NCBI GenBank assembly: GCA_029224185.1
Contig: CM055191.1
Coordinates: forward strand, 5,921,536 to 5,985,535
DNA from: Karalla daura
Lineage: Eukaryota > Chordata > Actinopteri > Chaetodontiformes > Leiognathidae
Direction: 5' to 3'
DNA: 64,000 nucleotides
Of the stretch, positions 23,781 through 35,755 are shown in pieces. The position numbers and the translations under genes are program-made. Each line of letters begins with the position of its first letter. Position 1 is the first letter of the stretch. The notes beneath the pieces were generated by a model. The model did not search any database, was not told the DNA's origin, and saw only the letters and a program-made list of their open reading frames with translations.

Positions 23781-24838
23781 GAATCTCAGAGATTTAGATG
23801 TAAAGTTAGAACAGTAAAAGGGAATTTAAAATGTATCTATAAGCACATAAACAGAAGCAGAAATAGGGATGAAATCATCAAGAAGGGAGGTTTGATTAAT
23901 CACATCAATCAATGTTGTAAGAAGATGCTAAAATGAGCTGGCTTTGAAGGGATTCATCCACTTATGCATAAACTCTATCTTGAAGGGAATGAATGGATTC
24001 AGATATAAGGAGAAGCTCGAGATGAGGTGAAGTCTGATTAATCATATCAGTCACACAAACCTTGTCAGATTTGACCAAAGAAGCAGCTTTCTTAGTCTTT
24101 TTTTAATATTAGCAAACACTTTTCTAAGGCAAAGTCAAGTCACTCCAAATTTATTTGACAAATTTCAGTTCAGTACTTTCAGTACCTGTTTTTTGTGGAT
24201 TTCAAAATGAGTATGAAAGTGAGTGCCCTCGTGATTCACAAAAATGAAAGTTTAACAATGACACATGTGAGTGTAAACTGACAAACTGCTTTTTTTTCCA
24301 TCCGAAAAAAAAAGTACTCCACAGCAAATCCAGCATTTTCAAAGAAAAAAAAACTTTTTTTTTCAAGAATATGAACTCTCGGTGCTCAAAAGTGCTGCCT
24401 TGCTGTAAATCAATATGGAGAAAAAAAGAACGATCGTGTTTCAAAAATTAATCCATGTTCATGTGGACGTGGCCTCAGAAGCAGGACGCCTGTGAAATCA
24501 AGGAGCAGAGATCTCAATGGTGGGGTCAAAGTGATTTCTGTATTCGGGAGCGGTGCTTCACATATCGACTGCCTGATAACCCACGATGCTCCTGACTGCC
24601 TCAAATTCCAAGTACCGGCGTACAGTATGAAGGAGGGAGGGTATCGATTGGGTCTGAATGAACTCGGTGTGGTTATATCTACTGTTAAGCCTACAACCCA
24701 CCACCCACCTCAACCTCCCCGACCTGGGCTCAAGCTCCACTGATTCACCTCCATCTCATACGGAGAGAAAATAAAGGAGGACCGGAGAAAGATGCTTTGG
24801 ACCCAGCTAAGAGAGAATGGGGAGAGACTGGAGGAGGA

Positions 24839-24850
24839 GGGGGGGGGGGG
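24839..24850. repeat. Poly-G run
   Basis: Twelve or so consecutive G residues within a purine-rich stretch in the foxo6 intron. Confidence 0.8.
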
Positions 24851-24975
24851 CAAGAGAAGACAGAACATACCCCTCCTCCCTCCTTTATTTCCTTATTTCC
24901 CTCCTACCCCTCCTCCCGCCATTTCTTGAAACAAAAAGAGCCCAATTAAGTCAGCTTGAGTTAGGGTCTTATACG

Positions 24976-25101
24976 TGTGTGTGTGTGAGTGTGTGTGTGT
25001 GTGTATGTGTATGTGTGTGTGTGTGTGTGTATGCAATGCATGGAAATAGGGGGGCAACGTACTGTAAGTTGCAGAGACTGTGTGTGTGTGTGTGTGTGTG
25101 T
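24976..25101. repeat. Compound (GT)n repeats
   Basis: Two imperfect GT tracts (about 24,976-25,030 and 25,080-25,101) separated by unique sequence. A CT-rich stretch follows at 25,160-25,205. Confidence 0.85.
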
Positions 25102-27884
25102 ATGGGGGGGTTTGTTGGGGTGTATCTGTGTGTGGTGGGGGGTGGGGGGTTGAAGCACTCCTTCTTTCTCTCTCGCTCTCTCTCGCTCTCTCTCTCTCGC
25201 TCGCTTAAGAGGGCCAAACTCGCTCTCAGCTCCTCGACGGGAGACGCTGAAATATTAATCGCCACGCTCCAGCCGCAGACTAGTGAACACAATCGCTTCA
25301 AACTCCCACCCTAATGAGTGTGTTCATGAATGGCTAATGTGCACAGATGGGGGGCTGATGACTGGATGGATCGCAATGTGGAGGTGAGGGAGGGAGTGAG
25401 GGAGTGAGGGAGGGAGGGAGGGGGAAAGTGAAATTTCGGCGGGCTGTGGCGGTGGCGGCAGTGGTGGTGGTGTGGGGGTGCAGAGGCATGCCATGACCTT
25501 TTAAGAGCCTCCTGAAAACTTAATTAAGACTAGCCCAGCGCTACTCTCTTTCTTTTACTACATCTCCCCCCGACACACACACACACACACATACACTTTG
25601 GCTCGAATGCCTTTACACATAAACACACATTAGAAGAAAAAAAAAATCTCCACGATCCCTCCTGATCATCCCCATCCTCTCGCCTCCCATGTATCCAAGT
25701 TGTTTACCCTATGCGTACACCCCACAGAGCTAATGTACAATACATTTATGGATATGAAACTACAAAATGACTCCGGCTCTTCATGAACGCGTCGATTTCT
25801 CGGTCGTGTTAACACGCGAACACATCCTGAAATGAACATAAAACACGAGTAGACATTAAAACTGCAGAGGCACGGCTATGTCTTTCCTCACCCCCTACGT
25901 GGATACATCTGAAGGGGAGGATGGAACAAATCCGCAGAGCTCTGGGGAGCAAGGTGCAGAGCTCTTTCACCCTAAATGCCGTTCTGCTTCTGCAGAGAAG
26001 CTGCGGTTACATCTCAACTCCTCACCAAATCCTGACCTGCTTGCCACGCGGGGCACGCTGGGGCAAATTGTCCTCTCATCTGGAGTTCCTTCCTGGGAAA
26101 TGTTAATGCCTCACATGCATCTTTCATGGCGGATTCTGACCTGTTCTTCTCACTCCAGGGACGCGTTTAACCATTCCCACCGTCGTCACGTCGAGTACTG
26201 ACGTCAGAGAAGTTTTGATGACATGCGGAGCGGAGCAGAAATGCGGGTTAACGTGTCCTCCCAAGACTCTCCATTACCATAGAGGCCACATACGGATTAG
26301 GAACACCCAGCGTGTAGACGCATATACAGACACACACACACACAGACACACACACAGACAAACAGACACACACATGCACAGACATGCATACACTCCAGCA
26401 TCTAATTAGAAGAGTGAGATGCTGTGACCTAATTCCTAACCTCTCCTCTGCAGCCGGGATCTGGGCCTGTGCTCGGATCATTCAGATTATGGCGGGAAAG
26501 TGTGGGAATGGTTAAAAAAAAAAAAAGAAAGGATTTGAGTAGTCAGAAAGCAAAGGGAATTTTTATTGTGGGATAACTGATTAGCATGCATTTTGGGCTA
26601 AATGGCCAAATTTCACAGAATAGCGTAATCTCATTTACATAACATAACTAGGATGTAATGACTGTATCAGGGTTGCATAAAAAACCTCCTGCACATTGCT
26701 CTTGCCTATTAGCTGCACAAATAGCAGACAGTTGAGATGACAAAGACTAAGACAGCTAGATAGCGTCACGTGACTTAAGCTAAATTTAATGTCTAAAGGA
26801 CGCTAATGCAATCAAGCAACATAGCACATTCTAATCTGAAGTGCACTTGTTTTTCAGAGCAAATAAAGCATTGTGCAACAACACTGGGTTATACTTATGA
26901 CAGGTCCAGGTCATAGTTATCGGAGCTGCAACTGGACTTGTTGTTAACGATGGTCGTTAACAGCCTGGGACTCACACTGGCTACACTAACGACTTCACAG
27001 AGGTTAATTCCTGAACTTCCTCGCCAGCCAGTCAAAAGTGAAGAAGATGAGAGGTGAGCTCCAGTTGCTATGACTGTACAGCAGCTTGGATGGATTTTCT
27101 GGACATTGCCATTTTCTAAATAGAACAAACTGAGTTGCAAAGCACAGAATTGTATCTCGCCGTTTAGTTCTGCTCTGTCCTGTTGAATTTTTAAAGTCAA
27201 ACATGTCACTTTGTGGATTCGGTGAATGCAACACAGTCATTAAACCTACTGCTCATGAAACCTCAAACAACAGCTGCAGTTGTAACTCTTTGCTGCCAAC
27301 AGCAGCTAACTAAGCTGGGTCGTGCCAAGACGCCCTCCAATGCCCTGAAATCCGGATTTTATGTACCATTAACTATTAACTGTACATGTGTTTTTGTTTT
27401 TTGTTGTTTTTTTTTTCTTTGAACCATAGTAATACATGTAATTAATACATGGAAAATGTATTTTTAAGACTCAACCAACAAAACTTTTTATCCTTTTATA
27501 TTATTATAGGCTCAAGATTAGCCAAAAGGAGATCCAGTGCATCAAGAGATGCTCACCATATATATGAAAAGACAAGCAACACCACAAGCTGTGCCCCTCG
27601 AGCAGTGCTGCCTTTACTGCCAACACACTCCAGGCATGATAGAGGGGGAACCAGAGGAGAGTAATTAACCTTTGAGAAGGAACTGCATCCACTATGCTCA
27701 CTGTATTTCAAGAGGTCGAGTTTGCGAGAGATCGATAATTTTACTGGCCTAACAAAAAACTTGCATGCAGCCATCGCATTTTGACTAATTCCGGCATCTG
27801 ATTTCTAAGAAGAGATGATGCGGGTTGAGATCCCATGTGCACAAACAGTTTTGTGAAGTCAGTGTTCATTTCGTCAACGGATTA

Positions 27885-27990
27885 TTAAATACATGCCTTA
27901 AAATGTAATTTGTAATACATCCTGTTTGATTACTCATTGTAAGTAATGTATTCCAAACACTTTGGATTACACCAAAATTGTATTACAATT
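27885..27990. mobile_element. Fragment of a common fish interspersed repeat
   Basis: Phrases such as 'gtaatacatcctg' and 'taagtaatgtattccaaaca' resemble the repeated 'gtaatgtattcc' body of an abundant fish element. Short and diverged; class undetermined. Confidence 0.35.
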
Positions 27991-28533
27991 TACAACCAAC
28001 TGAATATAACACTGCGATTCATGAACCTAAATTATACCCATAACTCACTGCGGCTGAAACAACAAACCTTTATAGGAGGCACTCAATCGCAGCAGACAAC
28101 AGCCCAGAGGGTCAAAATGTTGCTTTACGTCGGGTTAATAACCTTGTGAAGTAGATCTATCCCTTCATGCAACTGTATTCTGATTACCATTTCCATTTAA
28201 ATTGTATTTCACATATTCTAAATAGTCTGTCACATGTGCTCCTTTACTCCTCCAAGCTGTGTGTTGCACAGTGCTTCTATGTAAAAGATTTTGAATCAGC
28301 AGTGAGTGTTTCTACCGGCTCCTCATTGTCACCGTGCTCACTTGTTCAAATTCATTTGTCATCAAGCTCACAGGCCAAACGAGAGACTGGTAGCATCATT
28401 ATCGAGCCGGCTGTACCCTGTGATTACCTCGATGGCCCACATCTATCCATCACATAAATATTCCCGAAGACAGATGCAGCTGGATGGAAGCATATTTACA
28501 GTAAGTGCGTGACTGTGAGCACCATTGAGAGGT

Positions 28534-28538
<5 letters not shown>

Positions 28539-28567
<29 letters not shown>
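28539..28567. repeat. (GT)n microsatellite
   Basis: About 14 GT units, facing a CA-rich tract at 28,608-28,635 with about 40 bases between, so the pair forms an inverted repeat. Confidence 0.9.
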
Positions 28568-28568
<1 letters not shown>

Positions 28569-28749
28569 ATAAAGAGGGTGATGGTTGCATACTCTCCCTC
28601 TCTCTATCACACACACACACAAACACACACACACATGCAGACATACAAATACAGATCTGTCAGCAGCTTTGCACGAGCTGATACATGTATGTGAGAAGGT
28701 GCTACACCTCTGTATGTTCTTTGCGTGTGCATGTGCGTGTGCGTGTGCA

Positions 28750-28754
<5 letters not shown>

Positions 28755-28821
<67 letters not shown>
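28755..28821. repeat. (GT)33 microsatellite
   Basis: Sixty-seven bases of GT, preceded by GTGCGT units from about 28,724. It is the longest GT tract in the window. Confidence 0.95.
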
Positions 28822-28823
<2 letters not shown>

Positions 28824-30324
28824 TATGTGTGTGTCACAGCACTCCTGGAAGGGGGCTGCAGCATTTCCGCCTGAGTGCGACTGTCAGTGGGCATCACTCA
28901 GCCTGGCAGTGTGGCAGGACGCGGGGATCATTAGTGGACACGGAGGGAACGAGAGGGAGCAGACTGGAGGAGAGTAAAGGAGAAAAGGGGAGAGAGAGAG
29001 AGAGAGAGAGAGGAGCAGCGACTGTGTGCGAGTCGGGCAGGCAGTGCGTCTTAATATCCGTCTTGAGAGCATTACACACACAGCAGTGCACTTTCCTCTC
29101 AGTCACGCAACCGCCCCACCGCGGAGACCCCATCACGGCCCCCTCCTCTGTCATTTTCTCCCCCTCTGTCACTCTCCCTCCATCCATCTTACCCCCTTTC
29201 ACCCTGCATCTCTGATTGACCCTCTCTGTCCCTCCCCATATCTCTCAAGCCATGCCCTCACTTAAGCTCATGCGTTGTGGCTTTTCACCCACCCACCCCC
29301 CCTCCCCATTCCAGATTTATCCCTTCTTCTTCTTTTTCTTCTTCCTGCATCTTTCCATTTCAGCCCATTGCTCCCATTTTCACCCACGATGCACCGCATG
29401 GACGCTCTCCCCCCTATGCACTAAGCATCATTGCTAGTTGACCTACTCTTAACCATGAGCAAGGTGAAACAACTGTTCTACACGTGTGAGACGTAAACTC
29501 TCTTCACTTCTTTCGCTTCATCACTCACACTTGTCCGTGCCAGGCCTTCAACTCCTTCAACCGTTACCTTATCCGTGTGTACATTTACTCATCAATCCGT
29601 CCATTTGTCTAACACTCTGAGGGTGAGCTGGCTCTCTTTAGTCAGGAGAGATCCCTCTGATCTCCCACTATCCCTCCAGGTCTGTGACCTGGGCTGCAAT
29701 GCCCTATGCTGAATACCAGAATCAACATGCCTGACATTTAACAAACGGAGCAGCCGCTCCAAGGCTAGCTGCGTTAGCGCGAGTGCTAATTCTCACCCTG
29801 GTTCGCTCGCTCAGGAGGTTCACAGGGTTTCATGGATCCATCTGTTTGCCGTTCTGACGTAGCATTTATCACACACAGATTAGGCCTATTCTGTAATACA
29901 TTTGTCCGTGTGAAACATTTGTGAGGTTTGGCACCTCCTGTGAGTGTAGTTCAGCACGATAGCCATGCTGATGGCAGTAATATAATCTGGACAGACGCCA
30001 GCTCTGAGTTTTTTTTTTTTTGGAGGACACAGACACAGAGAGAAACGGGTGTGTTTGCATTTGCACACAAAACATGTGACATGAAGTGGAGTGTTATTCA
30101 TGTTCTTTTTATGAGAGCATCTCCTCTGCTCTCCTATTCGTTCTACTTCTCTTATATCTCCTCTTAACCAGTGCTTAAATGATACACTTTTTCTAGTACT
30201 TAGAATACTGCATTCTCATCCTTGGCACTCTTGAGAATGTAGACCAGTAATTATTTTTACACTTGATTTCTACTGTGTACTGTCTTGTGTAGCTTGAATG
30301 TTTTTTTTGTGTTGTTTTTTATCA

Positions 30325-30372
30325 ATGTAAATTGCTTTGGATTAAAAACATCTGCTAAATGTAAATGTAAAT
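30325..30372. mobile_element. Fragment of a common fish interspersed repeat
   Basis: Ends 'ggattaaaaacatctgctaa' followed by repeated 'atgtaa', the typical tail of a widespread teleost repeat. A related fragment lies at 6,830-6,900. Confidence 0.45.
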
Positions 30373-31084
30373 CACTCCATGTTGTTTCAATTTCCAATTT
30401 GTTTCAATGTTTCAATTTGTATGTGCTGACCACCTCCGGGGTTGCATCAAAGTCCAGCATCCTCAAAGCAGGATGCAGTGCCGTACAGTATGATGGGCTT
30501 TGTCATCATTACAGTGACAGGTTTAAATAGCCTCCACTGCATTTGCCAGACACACAGTAGCGGGTACTTCATCACTTTCAATCATGCTGTCTCGACCAAG
30601 AAATGTTGCAACAACAGCTTGAAAATCTGTGATGGCAAGTAGCTGGCCTCCAACAAACTGCTGCACGGATCGGTTCACAGTTAGAGGCACGCCTTTAACG
30701 TGGGATGCAAATCCCTGCCGCACCTGGCTGATGCAGAGTCAAACCACGCCGACAGATGTGCACCCAGAAAGGTTTTGTGACAGCGCCCGTGCAAACAACC
30801 TCACTGAGGCATTGGTGTTTTCGAAAAGTGGCCCGTGGGTCCCATTGGATTAAAAACTGGACCCTGAAATCTGGTGCTGAAACCGCTAACGACAACAATC
30901 AGCCAATTATTTGATCCACAGAAAAATGCCCACAGGTTAAAGCTTCTGGAATGTGAAGATTTGCAGCAATTATTCATCTCATCTAACAATAACCTGCATC
31001 CCTCCCTGCAACATTTTAACCCCAGACTCGACAGAAAACAGCAATCTAAAAGCAATCGTTTGGTATTTGTCCCTGTGCTATCTT

Positions 31085-31175
31085 CATTTAATACACTAAA
31101 CAATTCATCTATCAATTATAATAATCCATATTTTAAGCAATAATGTAAATAATCATTAGTGGCAGCCCTATTAAA
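31085..31175. mobile_element. Fragment of a common fish interspersed repeat
   Basis: Has 'aataatcattagtggcagcc' after AT-rich sequence with repeated 'caatta/ataatc' words, resembling the end of a common fish DNA-element repeat. Class not certain. Confidence 0.3.
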
Positions 31176-31502
31176 ATCTGAACTGCGCTTTTATTTCCAC
31201 AAGGGGATTTGGCAGTTGCAAAGTAATTACTGATCTTCATTGTCAGGCAGGCTGTAAAGCTCCCAACCACTCCAATCCCTGTCATTAAACGCCCATCTAT
31301 CCTACAGTTTCCACTCTCCCAGGTAACATTGCACCTTTAGCACACATCCTCTGCCACTAGCCTCTCTCTCTCTCACACACATACACCCACACACACACAC
31401 ACACATATGCGCACCCCAAATTCCCTCGCAAGAATTACAGCCTTTTCCTAATCACCAATCCAGATCCACTGGAAATGTGCAAAGACAGTTCCTCACACAC
31501 AC

Positions 31503-31531
31503 ATGCACACACACACACACACACACACACA
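31503..31531. repeat. (CA)n microsatellite
   Basis: About a dozen CA units, one of several short CA stretches between 31,370 and 31,870. Confidence 0.85.
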
Positions 31532-34500
31532 TCCACACCGTCTTAACCCCTGCAGCATTCCCTCTTGCACCTCCACGGCACTCATCTAGATCCCCGCTCG
31601 GCCAGTTCTTTGGGCATGGATCGCTTGTAAGGATTTGAGAAAAGACTTCACTAAGCTGATTGCTGAAAGGGGGGGGGGTGGCAAATTACCGTTGCACAAC
31701 TGCGTAAAAATCTTCTTGGGTCATGGCTTGTCTTATGTAATAGATTGTGAGTATGTGTATGTGTATGTCTATGTGTATGTGTATACATGTGCGTGTTCCC
31801 GAAACACTTCACACAGACACACACAGTTACTCTCTCTCTCTCTAACACACACACAGACAGACACACCCACACGCATGCAGCCCCTGCCCCACACCATTTA
31901 CCCATTTTGCACTAATTGAAGGATCTTTTTTCGGAAGCTGTTATTGCATGCATTTAATTATTTATTTTGACGGGAAGCAATCTGGTGGCTAGTGAAGAGA
32001 CTGTGAATATGTGTGTGCGTGTGTGTGTGTGCGTGCGTGTGTCAGTATGCATGTGTGTGTTTGAGAGGGAGGGAGAGAACAGGACTAGGTCAGTGTAGCT
32101 TTTTGGGTAAGTGTGTGTGTGTTTGTAAGGACAGTGCTACTGTAAACTAACTGTGCCGCATGTCAGTGGAGTTTTGCACGTATGGGCAGCATATAAGAAA
32201 TGTACTGTGTGTGTGTGTGCGTATGCATGTGTGTTGCATCTCAGAGTGCATGGCTCTCTGAGTGCAATGGGAGAGCACTAATGGACGCACACTTGAGCTG
32301 AAGTGTGCAGAGTGTAGCTGAAGTGCAGCCAAGTCTGGCTTCCAGTCCTGCTTGGAAGCCCCATAATCTACTCTCTACTATTCTAGCTCTCTTTGCTCTC
32401 CCCTCTCCATTTTCCTCACTTCCATCTCCACGTCCTTATATCTCCCTCTCTATCAATTTAATATTTTCATCCCCTCTTCATTGACTGAGCCAACCGCCCT
32501 CATCTCCCCACTGTCTCCCTATTAAATCTCTTTATCCCGCTTCTGAGAATGAAGACACACGGATCAGCGTTGTCACTGGCTGGCTGTGGACTTTCCTTTC
32601 TACTTGGCCCCCTCCTCTCTCCCCTGCTGAGCAGTGAAGAGGATGAAATAAGGGAAGACGACATGTAACCACCAGCAGTTTTGACCTTTATCAAGCTCCA
32701 GCGCCTGAGGCAGGGTGAATGAGACATTAAGAAAATGACTGAGCATTATTAACCCCTATTTACTTACACGCACACACATGTGGCACACTGGCTGCTCTGA
32801 ATAATGGCTCTGATGCTTATTTCCTTGGCTGGGAGTTTTGTGTCAGTTAAGGATAAGACACAGCCAAACGGTAAAACTGGGGAATAACACTTATGCATTC
32901 TGCGTCACGTCACTTTCGAAAGAAAAAGGAATGGCACGACCAGACCGGCCTGCCAGCTCTGATTGTTTAACTGTGATTGATCCCTTGTTGAGCTCCAGCT
33001 TCCCAGCACTCCTGTGAATGCCAAGTCCTGTTGAGAATTGATGCTTCATTATAAACCAGCCACACAAGCTCTTCAAATGATGCATCAGCCTCCGAGAGAA
33101 AACTGGACCTGTGAGGGCCAGATGTTAACCCTGACGGCTGCAGTCCCTGCCAAGCTGCTCTTCTAATGATAGATCATTTCTCTGTCTCTCTTATTCTTCT
33201 TTTGCTGCTGTCTCCTCTGTCTTTTTAGCCCGTGTGCACGTGTGTGCAACTGGCACACGTGCATGTGTGGCCATGGTTCTACTCCAGTCAATCAATGAGC
33301 AGAGACAATTCCCCGAGTGACATTTACGGAGAAGAAAGAGAGCCATTTATCACTTTAGTTTTGGGATAATAAAAGAATGACTGAATGAGCCAGTGTCTGC
33401 GCGTATGTGTGTGAGGGGAGGGAGCAAGGCAAGAGAGAGAGCTAAAGATGAAAAGGGGATTTCAAAAGCACATGAAAGGGGCAGGAGAAATGAGCGAGGG
33501 AAGAGGGAAATGAGTGATAAAAAGGCTACTTTGTGGGGAGGACTGCGAGTGTGAAATAGAACAAGTGAGGAGAGATGGGGAAGGCCGTGAGTGACTGACA
33601 GTGAAAAAGAGAGGACGAGAAAGAAGGGTATGAAAAAAAAAGCCTGGGGTACGGAAAGAAAAAAGGCAGAGAGACAGAGGAGAGGATAGAAAAGGGCTCT
33701 CGGCGCGGCGAGAAGACAGAGGAGAAAGAGGGAGAAGAGACGGAGATGAGGGGAAAAAAGGGTCCAAGAGACAGAGAGAAAGGGGGAGAGGAGACGGCGA
33801 GGCAGACGTGCTGGGTTCATTCAGGGCTATGAGCAGACTCGGAGTTCAGACCTCACACGGTCAGCATACTAAACACCGAGCCCAGTGTCCTGACCCAGAT
33901 TCATGCCACTGACATACAAATCCAGTTGGGGAGGGAAGAATTTCAGCACCCCCCCCTCCCTCCTTCCCTCCCTCCCTCTTTTTCCCTCCCCACATCAAAA
34001 ACACAAAAACACGACCCCATCCCCCACTTCGATCCCAGCTGGTCCTCACAGTCACCTCATAACCCGACAACCTCGCCCCGATCCTCTAACCTCCCCACAC
34101 ATATGCTGGCTCCCACACAGATTTGCTCACACATGGCTTGTCGTACACGTACAAATGCACACGCCCGGCCAGAGCTGTGCTTGTAAAGCGATTTCTTTTC
34201 CAAGGTCAGTTTTTTTTTTTCCCGTCAGCTCAGGTGAGCAGACATTACAGATCAGCAGGAGGGAGGAAGAGGGGGAGGAGGAGGTGGGGGGGTGGACTGG
34301 ATCCTGACCATCCGCTACCTGAGGTGACCTCCAGAGCGCCATTCATCAGCCGCGGGCGCACGACTCAGCCGCAGCACACCCAGCAGCCATTAGCATAACA
34401 AGCATCTTTCTTGAACATAACTCTTGCCACTCCTCCTCCTCTACGCTGCCCTCCTTTCTTCTTCCCACCTGCTGCGATCAGTCAGCGTTAACTACATTTC

Positions 34501-35517
34501 CCTTTGTGAGGCGGCTCCCTCCATCACTTGCCCGGGGACCGCCGAGCTCAGGTAAACTGATCGACGGCCGCCCTCGTATGCCCCCCCCCCCACCCCCCAA
34601 CCCCCACCCTCCCACAATCCTTCGGCCCATGACAGGCAGCTTGATGGACAGGCAGAGTGGAGCAAGAGACCCGGCACGTGGCTGCCAGGATGGGTCCGGA
34701 GATGAAGCGTTGTGAAATACACCGTTTAGCTCGGCATACATCATCTCTTTCTCAGGGACAGACACGGGGAGGCGCGTGCACGTCAACACACACATTTACA
34801 CACGTGCACCCGGCCATCAATCCCTTGCATACAGGAAGAGATATCCGAAGAGGAGAAAAATTGAATTAGGAAATATGGGCACCATGATTTGTGGGAAGCG
34901 AGTTTTGTGGCCGGGAGAGAAATACAGCTCAGAGCGCACTTCATCTTGTAGTGTGAGCAAAGAGGAAGAAGCATCTGTGTTGTTTATCTAAAGCCCCCAT
35001 CTAGTTACAATGACTTGATTTGAAATATTCATATACATGTATGACAAGATCGGGGCCATTATGTTGCTCTCTCTGCAGGGCTTTACAGAATGAGCTGAAT
35101 GGAAACCCATCAGTCAGTGTAAATTATGAAGACAAGATACATTACATAAACCTATAGATGGGCATGAAGAGCAGTATTATTGTAGTCTCATATCAATCAT
35201 GGCAACACATGTTCTACAGTGTCATCAGTATGATAATATGCTATAGGCTATTTCAAGGATAAACCTACCATTATAATATTTCACAACATACATAAACCAA
35301 AGCAAAACACATTAGGCTTTGTGTCACGTGCATCATAAAAGGGCATTATGTGTCAGATGGATCTCTAAGTATACAAATGGTACTTCAATCATGATGAACC
35401 ATGAATCATGACGTGCAAGGGCAGCTACAATTTTTTTATTAGCTTTATTAGCTAGTTATTTTAGAAAAAAAAGGCTCTTCAAAGGAGACAATGGTGCTGA
35501 AACCTCACATCGAGAAG

Positions 35518-35755
35518 GTCCATGGGTTTCAGGCTTTCTTCCTCGGTCCAAAGACATGGAGGTTTAGGTCAACTGGAGACTTTATAATCCCCTTAAGTGT
35601 GGAGTGGATACCGTGTGCCCCGTGATGGACTGGCAACCTGTCCAGGATGTTTTCACGGCTTTTGCACTATGTGACCTGGAAATAAGCACCCGCAGACCAT
35701 CCTGATGGATATTGCTGGGTACACAGCTAGAAAATAATATGGATGGATGGGAAAA
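35518..35755 (+). mobile_element. Decayed SINE-type repeat, forward orientation
   Basis: Reads 'cggtccaaagacatggaggt', then 'tcaactggagact', then 'gtgatggactggcaacctgt', ending 'aatatggatggatgg'. This is the body and ATGG tail of the fish SINE family in the window. The tRNA head is not preserved. Confidence 0.65.

Noticed and set aside
33350..33820. 156-codon minus-strand Ser/Leu/Phe-rich open frame
   Set aside because: It translates a purine-rich stretch of the foxo6 intron. It is low complexity, with no domain and no splice context.
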